A stretch of DNA of 64,000 bases, taken from positions 372,001 to 436,000 of the forward strand of contig CBDFGE010000005.1 of assembly GCA_965247055.1 (NCBI GenBank), written 5' to 3'. The notes beneath the pieces are model-generated. The model was given only the letters and a program-made list of their open reading frames with translations. It was not told where the DNA came from and made no database searches. This document shows, piece by piece, positions 16,675 through 25,164 of this stretch (the stretch's first letter is position 1; each line of letters begins with the position of its first letter). The translations under genes and the position numbers were made by a program. The DNA comes from CBDFGE01 sp965247055 (GTDB lineage Bacteria > Chloroflexota > Dehalococcoidia > Lucifugimonadales > JAGWBF01).

Positions 16675-16751
16675 TCCGCGGCAGGGATGTGGCACCGCGA
16701 TGCCTGGGACAGTTCCGGCAATAGTCTAGGTGGATTCGTGAGGAGCGGTAT

Positions 16752-19271
16752 ATGGTAACAGCAGGGGGGAAGATTGAGCCTGTACGTATAGAAGACGAGA
16801 TGCGGAGCTCCTATCTGAGCTACTCGATGAGCGTTATCGTCTCTCGGGCCCTACCGGACGTGCGGGACGGCCTGAAGCCCGTGCAGAGGCGCATCCTTTA
16901 CGCCATGCATGAGCTGGGCCTCCGGCCCGCGAGCGCCTATAAGAAGTGCGCTCGCATCGTAGGAGAGGTATTGGGTAAGTACCATCCCCACGGCGACTCC
17001 CCGGTCTACGAGGCCCTGGTGCGGATGGCACAGGACTTCTCCATGCGGTACCCCCTGGTAGACGGGCAGGGTAACTTCGGCAGCGTCGATAACGACCCTC
17101 CGGCAGCCATGCGGTATACCGAGGCGCGCCTTGCCTCCATCGCCGAGGAGTTGCTGGCGGACATCGAGCTGAACACCGTGGACTTCAGCGCCAATTTCGA
17201 TGGCTCCCTTGAAGAGCCCACGGTCATGCCGGGGCTGCTGCCCAACATGCTGCTCAACGGTGCCTCGGGCATAGCGGTGGGAATGGCCACGAACATGCCC
17301 CCGCACAACTTGAGTGAGGTCTGTGACGCGATAATCTACCTCATCGACCACCCCGAGGCCGTAGTAGAGGAGCTGATGGAGCGGGTCCCAGGGCCCGATT
17401 TCCCTACGGCTGCCATCATCCAGGGCCGCTCGGGGCTGAGGGACGCGTATACCACGGGCCAGGGACGGGTAGTGGTCCAGGCCCGGAGTCAGATCGAGGA
17501 GCTCAGAGGCGGACGGCATCAGGTTATCATCACCGAGCTGCCCTTCCAGGTGAACAAGGCGTCCCTGGTTGAGAAGATCGCCCATCTGGTCCGGGACAAA
17601 AGGATCGAGGGTATCTCCGATGTGCGGGATGAGTCGGACCGCCATGGGCTGAGAGTGGTGGTGGAGTTAAAGCGCGAGGCTCAAGCGGAGATCGTGCTGA
17701 ACAACCTGTATCGCCACACGTCCATGCGCTCGTCCTTCAACGTCATGATGCTGGCCCTCGTGGACGGGCAGCCCCAGATGCTTAGTCTCAAGCGGGCCCT
17801 TCAGCTCTACATCGACCACCGGCGGACTGTTATCACCCGGCGATCGGAGCATCTGCTGAAAGTGGCCCGGGACAGGGCCCATGTCGTAGACGGCCTCCGG
17901 CTGGCCCTGAACCGTCTGGACGAGGTCATAGCCATAATCCGGGGGTCTCAGGACGCCGGTACCGCCCGCCAGAACCTGGTGGAACGGTTGAGCCTGACCG
18001 AGATCCAAGCCCAGGCCATCCTGGACATGCAGCTGAGGCGACTGGCTGCCCTGGAGCGGGAGAAGCTGGAGCAAGAGTACCGCGATCTCCTGAAGACCAT
18101 AGGCGACCTGGAAGCGCTCCTCGGCGATCCCTCCGAGGTGCTGGCGGCCATCAAGGAAGATACCCGGAAGCTGAAGAGGCGGTTCGGGGATCCCCGTCGT
18201 ACGGAGATACAGGACGAGGAGGCCGCTGACTACAACCTGGAGGAGCTGACCCTCCATCAGGATGTGGTTATTACCCTTAGCCAACGAGGCTACATCAAGC
18301 GTATACCCTGTGCTACCTACACGCTCCAGCACCGCGGGGGCAAGGGTGTCAGGGGCATGACCACCCGGGGAGACGACGCTCTGCAGGACCTGGTGGTGGC
18401 GGACACCCACGACGTTCTGCTGTTTTTCACCAGCAAGGGACGGGTGTATCAGCTGCGGTCCTTCCACGTCTCGCCCGACAGCTCCCGTACCACCCGGGGC
18501 ACGCCACTCATAAACCTGATTCGCCTGGGAGAGAAGGAGCGGGTAAACGCCATCGTGGCGGTCCCGGATCTCCGTAATGGCGAGCGTCTGGTGATGGGGA
18601 CCCAGCGGGGAGAGATCAAAGTGATGCACCTGGACGCCCTGGCCAACATTCGTGCCGCCGGGCTTAACGCGATGGACCTGGAGCCGGGTGATGAGCTGGT
18701 CTCGGTGCGCCTTGGGACATCGAGGGACGACGTCATGATAGTCACCAAGAAGGGGCAAGCAGTCCGGTTCCCGCTGGACGAGGTCCGGCCCAGGTTAAGG
18801 GGCGCCGGCGGGATAAGGGGCATCCGGCTTGCCGAAGGCGACACGGTGGTCGCCATGGAGATGGTCCAGCCGCAGGACGCCCTTTTGGTAGTGAGCAGGC
18901 AGGGCCTGGGCAAGCTGGTCAGCATGTCCCGGTTCCGGCGCCAGGCCAGGGGGGGCATGGGGACGCGCGCTTTTGCCATTAGCGGCAAGACGGGGCTCGT
19001 CGCCGGAGCGAGGGTGGTCAATGAAGGCCAGGATGCCCAGGTTATGCTGGTCTCGAGCCAGTGCCAAGTGTTCCGCACGAGCCTTAAGGAGATCTCGCTC
19101 CAGGGCAGGCATGCCAGAGGTGTCATCATCTGGAGGCCCGACCCTGGCGATGAGGTCGCCTCCATAGCCTGTTTGCCGGAACAGGACGGCTCTGACCACA
19201 CGGTACAAGACGGGAGGGGCTCCAAGACCCAAAGCGCCAACGGGCACAAGCGTCAATCCGACGAACCCTAA
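16752..19271 (+). CDS. gyrA: DNA gyrase subunit A
   Basis: 839 residues. It is the breakage-reunion subunit of the type II topoisomerase that introduces negative supercoils. The N-terminal winged-helix region RSSYLSYSMSVIVSRALPD is canonical, the catalytic Tyr is Y123 in MRYTEARL, and the GyrA-box-like QHRGGKGVRG near residue 526 leads the six-bladed C-terminal DNA-wrapping domain. This box argues for gyrase and against ParC. In the quinolone region, numbering equals E. coli: S83 is present, residue 84 is Pro and residue 87 is Glu. gyrB is not in the window. The C-terminus ends in a short hydrophilic tail. Confidence 0.96.
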   Translation: MVTAGGKIEPVRIEDEMRSSYLSYSMSVIVSRALPDVRDGLKPVQRRILYAMHELGLRPASAYKKCARIVGEVLGKYHPHGDSPVYEALVRMAQDFSMRYPLVDGQGNFGSVDNDPPAAMRYTEARLASIAEELLADIELNTVDFSANFDGSLEEPTVMPGLLPNMLLNGASGIAVGMATNMPPHNLSEVCDAIIYLIDHPEAVVEELMERVPGPDFPTAAIIQGRSGLRDAYTTGQGRVVVQARSQIEELRGGRHQVIITELPFQVNKASLVEKIAHLVRDKRIEGISDVRDESDRHGLRVVVELKREAQAEIVLNNLYRHTSMRSSFNVMMLALVDGQPQMLSLKRALQLYIDHRRTVITRRSEHLLKVARDRAHVVDGLRLALNRLDEVIAIIRGSQDAGTARQNLVERLSLTEIQAQAILDMQLRRLAALEREKLEQEYRDLLKTIGDLEALLGDPSEVLAAIKEDTRKLKRRFGDPRRTEIQDEEAADYNLEELTLHQDVVITLSQRGYIKRIPCATYTLQHRGGKGVRGMTTRGDDALQDLVVADTHDVLLFFTSKGRVYQLRSFHVSPDSSRTTRGTPLINLIRLGEKERVNAIVAVPDLRNGERLVMGTQRGEIKVMHLDALANIRAAGLNAMDLEPGDELVSVRLGTSRDDVMIVTKKGQAVRFPLDEVRPRLRGAGGIRGIRLAEGDTVVAMEMVQPQDALLVVSRQGLGKLVSMSRFRRQARGGMGTRAFAISGKTGLVAGARVVNEGQDAQVMLVSSQCQVFRTSLKEISLQGRHARGVIIWRPDPGDEVASIACLPEQDGSDHTVQDGRGSKTQSANGHKRQSDEP

Positions 19272-19283
19272 GGCAGCCCGGAC

Positions 19284-19808
19284 CTAGCGTGCCAGATCCA
19301 CGTCCCCATACCACCGGCTCTCAAAGAACAGGAGGGGGGATGCGGCCTCGCCCCGGAGCATCTCCCTGACCTCGCCGATGTAGATGGTGTGGTCGCCGTA
19401 CACGTGGGAGTCCACTACCTGGCAGCCGAAAAAGGCCAGCGCCCCTTTCAAGGCGGGGACGCCGCAGCCGGGGGTAACGGAATAGGAGTATTCCACATCC
19501 CCATGCCTGTCCTCCGGACGTCTGGCGAAGTAACGGCCTATGTGCTCCTGGCGGCCGCCAAGGACGTTGATGCCGAAGCTCCGCCGGCTCTCCAGATATC
19601 GGTAAGTGTTCGTGCTGTGGGCGACACAGACTAGCACCAGGGGTGGCTCCAGGCAGACGGAGGTAAAGGAATTGGCGCTCATTCCGTGTACGTGGTTGTC
19701 GTTGTCCAGGGTGGTTACTACAGTCACTCCCGTGGCGAACTCCGACATCAGCTCTCTGAACTCGTCCCTAGAGACCAAAGTAAAGCCCCCACGTCTGGTT
19801 GGGTACAT
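19284..19808 (-). CDS. Flavin reductase-like (FMN-binding split barrel) protein
   Basis: 174 residues of the flavin reductase-like (DIM6/NTAB, HpaC) family, which reduce FMN or FAD with NAD(P)H and pass it to a monooxygenase. Characteristic blocks are FATGVTVVTTLDND, GMSANSFTSVCLEPPLVLVCV, FGINVL and the C-terminal DHTIYIGEVREM with a final FFESRWY. The start could be an internal Met or Val; the full frame starts MYPTRRGGF. A natural partner in the window would be the luciferase-like oxygenase at 8958, though the two genes are not linked. It converges on gyrA. Confidence 0.85.
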   Translation of the reverse strand: MYPTRRGGFTLVSRDEFRELMSEFATGVTVVTTLDNDNHVHGMSANSFTSVCLEPPLVLVCVAHSTNTYRYLESRRSFGINVLGGRQEHIGRYFARRPEDRHGDVEYSYSVTPGCGVPALKGALAFFGCQVVDSHVYGDHTIYIGEVREMLRGEAASPLLFFESRWYGDVDLAR

Positions 19809-19988
19809 TATATCCGAAACGGCCTCCCCGCTCTAGCCTGCGGCTGCCATGGGGATAAGGCTGACCCTCTTTGGGTTGAAGAAGGACGTGAAAGGGGTCC
19901 AGGCTTACGCCGGAAGCGTCGTGTCGAGTAGTGCAGCCGGCGGTCTCCCGGAGCGGCGGTGGGACGTCTTCCGGTCGGATGGCCCCGG

Positions 19989-19997
19989 TGCTATACT
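19989..19997 (+). promoter_or_regulatory. Extended -10 element upstream of the CoA-ester lyase gene
   Basis: TGC followed by TATACT, in the context CGGTGCTATACTTTG, about 55 bp before the gene. There is no good -35 hexamer. It is the second of three near-identical blocks in the window. Confidence 0.5.
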
Positions 19998-20051
19998 TTG
20001 GCCGCAGCGTCGATGCGGTTAGCACCTTGGAGGAGGCCCGGGTTGGAGGCC

Positions 20052-20918
20052 ATGCGAAGTCTGATTTTCGTCCCCGGCAACCGGCGGGACATGCTTGAGA
20101 AGGCACGGGATTTCGACGCGGATGTCCTCATGGTCGATTTGGAGGACTCGGTGCCCGAGGCTGCAAAGCTTGATGCCAGACAGATCGTGGGAGACGTGGC
20201 ATCCACCCTTTCCCGCCGTGGCCGGAGGCTGATGGTGCGGGTCAACTCTATGGACACGGGATACACTCGAGACGACCTGGCCGCGGTCATCGGTCCGCAC
20301 CTTTATGGTGTAAGCGTGGGCAAGGTCGTATCGGCAGCGGACATGGAGGAGTACCAGAGGATGATTAGCGTGCTGGAGAAGAAGGCGGACCTGGATTCCG
20401 GCCACGTGAAGCTCATCCCCTGGATAGAGAACGCACGGGCGGTACTGGGAGCGCACGAGATAGCGGTTGCATCTCCGCGGGTGGTGGCCCTGGCCTTTGG
20501 GCCAGAGGACTACACCGACGATATGGGTGTGCAGCGCACGGATATGGGACAGGAAGTGTACCTCCCCAGGGCGTTGGTGGCCATCGCTGCCAGGGCCGCC
20601 GGGGTGGCGGCGCTGGACGGCCCCTACGTAAAGTACCTTGACGAGGACGGACTGAGGGCAGACGTCGAGGTGGCCCTGAAGCTCGGTTACAGGGGCAAGT
20701 TCGCTATTCACCCGGCCCAGCTAGACGCCATAAACCGGATGTTCAGCCCCCTACTCGAAGATGTCGAGTACGCCCGCAGGGTGGTCGAAGCCTGGGATCA
20801 GGCGGAAGCTGTCGGGAGGGGGTCCACTTCCCTGGACGGCAGGATGATAGACGTGCCGGTGGTCAAGCGGGCGCGGTCCCTCCTGGCCCTGGCCGATGCC
20901 ATCGCGCGAAGAAGCTGA
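20052..20918 (+). CDS. HpcH/HpaI aldolase / citrate lyase beta-like CoA-ester lyase
   Basis: 288 residues of the CitE-like TIM-barrel family. Motifs are RSLIFVPGNRRDML, MVDLEDSVPEAAK (Mg-binding Asp/Glu), LMVRVNSMDT, KLIPWIENARAV and LAFGPEDYTDDMGV, with GKFAIHPAQLDAIN near the C-terminus. Relatives cleave malyl-, methylmalyl- or citramalyl-CoA. The ATG at 20052 fits the family N-terminus. A TTG at 20043 is also possible: it has AGGAGG (20031-20036) at ideal 6-bp spacing and adds three residues. Surrounding CoA metabolism makes an acyl-CoA lyase role likely, but its substrate is not determinable. Confidence 0.87.
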   Translation: MRSLIFVPGNRRDMLEKARDFDADVLMVDLEDSVPEAAKLDARQIVGDVASTLSRRGRRLMVRVNSMDTGYTRDDLAAVIGPHLYGVSVGKVVSAADMEEYQRMISVLEKKADLDSGHVKLIPWIENARAVLGAHEIAVASPRVVALAFGPEDYTDDMGVQRTDMGQEVYLPRALVAIAARAAGVAALDGPYVKYLDEDGLRADVEVALKLGYRGKFAIHPAQLDAINRMFSPLLEDVEYARRVVEAWDQAEAVGRGSTSLDGRMIDVPVVKRARSLLALADAIARRS

Positions 20919-20985
20919 GCGCGGAAACACGTAGAGGCCACCCGCAGCCGGACGCGGCTCCTCATACCAGGCCTGGAGGTGAGTA

Positions 20986-21354
20986 TTGCCTTTCGATCGG
21001 ATCATCCTGGAGGGGATGCAGTTTTACGCCTACCACGGGGGCAGCGCCGAAGAGAGGTCCCTGGGCCAGCCCTATCAGGTGGACATCGAGGTTGAGGTAG
21101 ACCTGGCCGCCGCCGGCAGGTCCGATGACCTGGGAGACACGGTGAGCTATACTCACATTTACCGGGTGGTCAAGGACGTGATGGAAGGGGGGCCCCGGCA
21201 CATGCTGGAGGCGCTGGCAGAGGAGATCGCCAGCCGGTCGCTCAGCTCCTTTCCGATTTCGGCGGTAAGGGTGAAGGTGATGAAGACCCGACCGCCCATA
21301 AAGGGGGCCGTGCTCTCGGGAGCGGGAGTGGAGGTTTACCGGACCGGGGGCTAG
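20986..21354 (+). CDS. folB: Dihydroneopterin aldolase
   Basis: 122 residues, the normal size. It converts dihydroneopterin to 6-hydroxymethyl-dihydropterin, the substrate of FolK. Family motifs are the start FDRIILEGMQFYAYHGG, SLGQPYQVDIEVEVDL, DTVSYTHIYRVVKD and the C-terminal VKVMKTRPPIKGAVL. The start is TTG at 20986, decided by GGAGGTGAG just upstream; no ATG lies nearby. It is about 8 kb from folP-folK, so the folate genes are split. Its last four bases overlap the convergent amidohydrolase gene. Confidence 0.93.
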   Translation: MPFDRIILEGMQFYAYHGGSAEERSLGQPYQVDIEVEVDLAAAGRSDDLGDTVSYTHIYRVVKDVMEGGPRHMLEALAEEIASRSLSSFPISAVRVKVMKTRPPIKGAVLSGAGVEVYRTGG

Positions 21355-22604
21355 GCTCGGCTTCCGCCCGTCCGGGACGGCCGGCTGTGGTGTATCCGGC
21401 CTTCCTTCATGACCAAGAGGATACGCTCCTTTTTCTGCAGCATGGCGATGTCGTCCAGGGGATCACCATCCACGACCAGCAGGTCGGCCACCTTCCCTTG
21501 CTGGACGGTGCCGATGTCCCTCTCAAGCCCAAGGCATTCCGCGGCCTGGCCGGTGGCGGCAACCAGCGCCTGCATAGGCGTCATGCCTGCTTCAACCAGG
21601 CACTGCAGCTCCTGGGCATTGTTCCCGTGGACCCAGCCTCCCGCGTCGGTTCCAGCCACTACCCTCACCCCCGCTTCGAGGGCAAGCCTCACGCTGCGCT
21701 GGTGGTGGGAACGCAACGCCAGAGCCCGGGCGCGGCCGTGGGGCGTGCCCCGCTCCCGGTGGTAGACGTAGACCGTGAGGGTCGGTACGAAGAACATACC
21801 TCTCTCGGCCATGATCTCTATCAGTCCCGGCTGTTCGTCCAGGTATGGGCCGTGCTCGATGGAGTCTACCCCCGCTTCTACGGCCATCCTCAGGCCTGGG
21901 CCGCCCAGAGCATGACACATGACCTTTCTTCCAAGGGCATGGGCCTCGTCAACCAGGGCTTGCACCTCGTCGGGCCCGAACTCAACGTCTTTAGGGCCGT
22001 GGCCTGGTCTGGAGCTCGCCCCACCGGTGGTGGCGAACTTGACGACGTCGGCGCCCGCCCTGACCACCTCACGCACTGTGGCCCGCACCTGGTCTACCCC
22101 GTTGGCCACGCCAAGAGGAAGACTAGGGCTGGAGTAAGGTGGCTGGTGATGTCCCGAGGGACTGCCGAGGTCCGCCAGGCCTCCCGTGGCGGATATGGGG
22201 CTGGTGGCGATCACCAGGCGGGGTCCCGGGATCAGTCCCTCCTCCACGGCCAGCTTGAACCCCGCGTCCAGCCAGCCCGCGTCCCGTAAGGTGGTGTATC
22301 CCATCGCAAGGGTCTGCTCCATCGCCCTGGCCGTCCGGAGGTGCCTCAGGCTCCTGGGCTCGTCCAGCTCCCACCTTCCCATGAGGCCATAGCCGTGAAG
22401 CGCCAGATGGTCGTGGCAGTCGATGAGTCCCGGCAGCAGGGTAGCCGCAGGGATAGGGATGACCTCGGCGCCCGCTGGGAGCGGGACCAACCCCTCTGGT
22501 CCCACCGCCTCGATACGCCCGGCGTCATTCACCAGCACGGTCGCGGAGGCAACCGGGGGGCTGCCGGTGCCGTCTATCAGCTTCCCCCCCACCAGCGCCT
22601 TCAT
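21351..22604 (-). CDS. Amidohydrolase family protein (imidazolonepropionase/prolidase-like)
   Basis: 417 residues of the metal-dependent amidohydrolase superfamily. The N-terminal beta-sandwich MKALVGGKLIDGTG leads to LLPGLIDCHDHLALHG, with the first metal-binding H-x-H. Further ligand regions are VMCHALGG and GVDSIEHGPYLDE, and the catalytic Asp is in VVAGTDAGGWVHG. The C-terminus GKVADLLVVDGDPLDDI is typical of Xaa-Pro dipeptidase-like members. The start ending at 22604 has GGAGGACGC upstream and is preferred over a longer frame to 22682. The substrate is probably a cyclic amide or peptide; it is not specified by the sequence. Confidence 0.87.
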   Translation of the reverse strand: MKALVGGKLIDGTGSPPVASATVLVNDAGRIEAVGPEGLVPLPAGAEVIPIPAATLLPGLIDCHDHLALHGYGLMGRWELDEPRSLRHLRTARAMEQTLAMGYTTLRDAGWLDAGFKLAVEEGLIPGPRLVIATSPISATGGLADLGSPSGHHQPPYSSPSLPLGVANGVDQVRATVREVVRAGADVVKFATTGGASSRPGHGPKDVEFGPDEVQALVDEAHALGRKVMCHALGGPGLRMAVEAGVDSIEHGPYLDEQPGLIEIMAERGMFFVPTLTVYVYHRERGTPHGRARALALRSHHQRSVRLALEAGVRVVAGTDAGGWVHGNNAQELQCLVEAGMTPMQALVAATGQAAECLGLERDIGTVQQGKVADLLVVDGDPLDDIAMLQKKERILLVMKEGRIHHSRPSRTGGSRA

Positions 22605-22740
22605 ATGCGTCCTCCAGGAGCCAGAGTCGAGTTGGTATCCAGGGGACCGGAACGCCTGGATTCTATCAGAGGCGTAGGGCACCTGTTACCCCGGCCCTCC
22701 CTGACTAACCGGGCCAGCGTCGGAGAGGGCATCTACAAAC

Positions 22741-22774
22741 CAGAGGCCCCCGGACACGTGCCCGGGGGCCTCTG
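22741..22774 (-). terminator. Strong GC hairpin downstream of the surface protein gene
   Basis: CAGAGGCCCCCGG (22741-22753) and CCGGGGGCCTCTG (22762-22774) form a perfect 13-bp stem with an 8-nt loop. It lies 48 bp after the stop of the minus-strand gene at 22822. On that strand only a short GGTTTG follows, so the poly-U tail is weak. Confidence 0.6.
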
Positions 22775-22821
22775 AGACCTTGCTCTGGTCTCTTATCTAG
22801 TATGCTACAGTGTAGTCCGGC

Positions 22822-24027
22822 CTAGGCGCGGCTCCTCCGTATCCTTCTGGTCACCAGTCCGCTGAGGAGTAGGCCGATGCCGCCGACCAGTAGGAAGCCT
22901 CCTACCCAGAGGGCGCCCTTGGCCACGGTGGGGACGCCGGCGTCTCCCGTCTTGGGAGGCTCAGGCAGTTGAGACGGTGATTCGCCGCCCAGGGCGAAGG
23001 TGGCCATGTCCTGGGCCGCCCAGTAGGCCTGCTTCGCCCCGCCCTCTCCCGTTATACGCTCGGCGGTCCCGTCCGCGTCGGCGTCGAAGCCATTCAGGGC
23101 GTTGGTCAGGATCGACTCCGCATTGCCGGCGAACAGGCGCGCCGCCGTTATATCGGTGGTAGCAACAGCATTCAGGGCGGCATCCCGGGCATCCGTGGCC
23201 CAGCGGCCTGCCTGCTTGGCCGAGGCTGCGACTTCCCTGCTGTGAGCCGTTATCATCGCATCGTCCAGCCCCGTGATGGACAGGCTGGCGTGGAGGGAGG
23301 TATCGGCGGCGTATTTCAGCACTCCGAAGCCGTCCCCGGGATCCCCGCAGGAGGAGTCGTAGTTCGCTCCCTCAGCCCCCTCTATGATGTTCACGGTGTG
23401 GCAAGCGTGCACTTGCACGTCGGCCAGAGTGTCAGACCTGTGGGAGAGTCCAGCGTGGAACAGGGCGATCGAGGTCTGCTCCCTCAGGCCTACGGCGATG
23501 CCCTTGGGGTCACCGGCGTACCGTCCGACGGTGTATGCAGGGTTCCCCTGCCACGACGAGAGCAGGTGCCGGATGTGGACAAGCGCCGAGGCGGGGATGG
23601 AATCAGCGAAAGGCTTATCATCCGAAGGCCCCGGGTCGGGGTCGTCCACGGGTTCGATGCTCAGGACAAAGGTGGTGAACTCGGTCACGATGTTCTCACC
23701 GGCCGCGTCTCCCGAGGAAAGGTAAGTCATATCCGCGTTGCCGTCGGAGTCCACTGTGAAGCGCCCGGTGCTCTGCGCCCGAACCGGAGCCCCGGCCGCG
23801 TCCGTGTTCACCAGCCATCCCTCGTAAACCTGGCCGGCGGGGAGGACGTCGAGGCCGGTGAAGTTAATGTGGGCCATATCGCTGAGCAGGTCGCTGTAGT
23901 TGGTGTCGTCGCTGTCCCTGATGGTCACGGTACCTTCGCCACCCTGGGCCAGCACTCCAGCCAGGGAGATCAACATGGCGACGAGCCCCACGACCATTCC
24001 GATGGCCAGGACCTTGGGCAGTGACAT
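22822..24027 (-). CDS. Secreted surface protein with a PPKTG-like C-terminal anchor
   Basis: 401 residues. A signal peptide of about 27 residues (hydrophobic core MVVGLVAMLISLAGVLA) is followed by an acidic domain with LPAGQVYEGWLVNTD, which resembles the extracellular part of RskA-type anti-sigma factors. The C-terminus has PEPPKTGD (about 355-362), one membrane helix (WVGGFLLVGGIGLLLSGLV) and a basic tail RRIRRSRA. This order resembles a sortase signal with Pro in place of Leu of LPxTG. The start has GGAGGCGCA upstream and was chosen over a longer frame. The middle has two cysteines (HACHTVN and SSCGDP regions). The function is unknown. Confidence 0.75.
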   Translation of the reverse strand: MSLPKVLAIGMVVGLVAMLISLAGVLAQGGEGTVTIRDSDDTNYSDLLSDMAHINFTGLDVLPAGQVYEGWLVNTDAAGAPVRAQSTGRFTVDSDGNADMTYLSSGDAAGENIVTEFTTFVLSIEPVDDPDPGPSDDKPFADSIPASALVHIRHLLSSWQGNPAYTVGRYAGDPKGIAVGLREQTSIALFHAGLSHRSDTLADVQVHACHTVNIIEGAEGANYDSSCGDPGDGFGVLKYAADTSLHASLSITGLDDAMITAHSREVAASAKQAGRWATDARDAALNAVATTDITAARLFAGNAESILTNALNGFDADADGTAERITGEGGAKQAYWAAQDMATFALGGESPSQLPEPPKTGDAGVPTVAKGALWVGGFLLVGGIGLLLSGLVTRRIRRSRA

Positions 24028-24120
24028 TGCGCCTCCTTTACAAGTCCAACGCTGGGCCGACTGGACCCTACGCTCTACGGCAAATATACCCCTGGAACTC
24101 CACCCAGGACACGGTGACAT

Positions 24121-24149
24121 AGTATAAGTGTTTTTTCTTCGGCTGGCAA
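24121..24149 (-). promoter_or_regulatory. Promoter of the surface protein gene
   Basis: On the minus strand, TTGCCA (complement of 24144-24149), a 17-bp spacer rich in A, and TATACT (complement of 24121-24126). It lies about 95 bp before the start at 24027 and is divergent from the etf promoter. Confidence 0.65.
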
Positions 24150-24195
24150 GGCTTTATAACGGTGGAATACGCTGAAATGCCCAAGATCGACTCAT

Positions 24196-24224
24196 TTGAC
24201 ACTCCAGGGCGCCGGTGCTATATT
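24196..24224 (+). promoter_or_regulatory. Promoter of the etfBA-acyl-CoA dehydrogenase-CoA-transferase operon
   Basis: TTGACA (24196-24201), a 17-bp spacer ending in TGC, and TATATT (24219-24224). It combines a perfect -35 with an extended -10 and is among the strongest promoters in the window, about 50 bp before etfB. Confidence 0.75.
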
Positions 24225-24274
24225 TCACCTGGCTCCCGTGGCTAGCCGGGCACCTCTAAAATGTCGAGGCCTTG

Positions 24275-25075
24275 ATGCCCCTGAACATTGTCGTCCTGGC
24301 GAAACAGGTCGTAGACCCCGAGATGCCCATGTCGGCCTTCCGGGTCGATGGGGAGCTGAAACGGGTGGTCACCCCTCCCAACATCCCGCCGGTGGTCAAC
24401 GGCTTTGACGAGAACGCCGTCGAAGCCGCCCTTCTGATCAAAGACTCCCAGGAAGCGACGGTGACGGTCATCTCCATGGGCACCGGCTTCTCCCTGGACG
24501 TGATGAAGAAGCCCCTTTCCATGGGCGCAGACGAGCTGGTGCTGCTCCAGGACGAGACCTTCGCTCGGGGGGTCGACAGCTACGTCACCGCACACGTGCT
24601 GGCGGCCGCCATAAGGAAGCTGGAACAGTTCGACCTGATCATCTGCGGGCGCCAGGCCTCCGACTGGGACAACGCTCAGGTGCCCCTGGGCGTCGCCGAG
24701 CTACTGGACGTGGCCTGCGTTACCCTAGGCAAGAAGGTCGAAGTAGGCGAGGGCAAGGTGATCGTGGACCGCATTATCCCCGAGGGGTTCGAGGTTGTGG
24801 AGGCCTCGCTGCCGGCGCTGGTGACGGTGAGCAACGAGTTGGGCCAGCCGCGCTACCCAACTTTGAGGGGCATCATGGCCGCCACTCGCAAGAAGCCTAC
24901 GGTGTGGTCCGCCCAGGACCTGGGTGTGGACCTGTCCCAGATCAGGCCCCGGCTCGACCTGTTGGACCTTTACGTTCCCGTCAGCGAGAAGAGGTGTGAG
25001 TTCATCGAGGGCGAGAATGACGAAGAGGCCGGCCGGAATCTGGCCCTCAGGCTGAGGGAGGCCAAGCTTATCTAG
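24275..25075 (+). CDS. etfB: Electron transfer flavoprotein, beta subunit
   Basis: 266 residues. It forms with EtfA the flavoprotein that carries electrons from acyl-CoA dehydrogenases toward the quinone pool. Family marks are NIVVLAKQVVDPEMPM, the adenine-nucleotide-binding region DENAVEAALLIKD, and LIICGRQASDWDNAQVPLGVAELL. The ATG at 24275 is used rather than the TTG one codon upstream. It opens an operon-like plus-strand run of etfB, etfA, two acyl-CoA dehydrogenases and two CoA-transferases, which recalls the fixAB/cai arrangement and suggests a dedicated ETF for the dehydrogenases here. Confidence 0.93.
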   Translation: MPLNIVVLAKQVVDPEMPMSAFRVDGELKRVVTPPNIPPVVNGFDENAVEAALLIKDSQEATVTVISMGTGFSLDVMKKPLSMGADELVLLQDETFARGVDSYVTAHVLAAAIRKLEQFDLIICGRQASDWDNAQVPLGVAELLDVACVTLGKKVEVGEGKVIVDRIIPEGFEVVEASLPALVTVSNELGQPRYPTLRGIMAATRKKPTVWSAQDLGVDLSQIRPRLDLLDLYVPVSEKRCEFIEGENDEEAGRNLALRLREAKLI

Positions 25076-25164
25076 CTCCATGGCGCGCTCGTCAGCGTCC
25101 CCTGCTCGGGCGCTGGGGACGGGCGGTGCTCAAGGGGCCATCGTAATCTCGGGAGGCCATACTG

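Noticed and set aside
16851..18758. Long minus-strand frames (264 and 363 codons) opposite gyrA
   Set aside because: They lie inside a fully conserved gyrA and have no start signal or family similarity.
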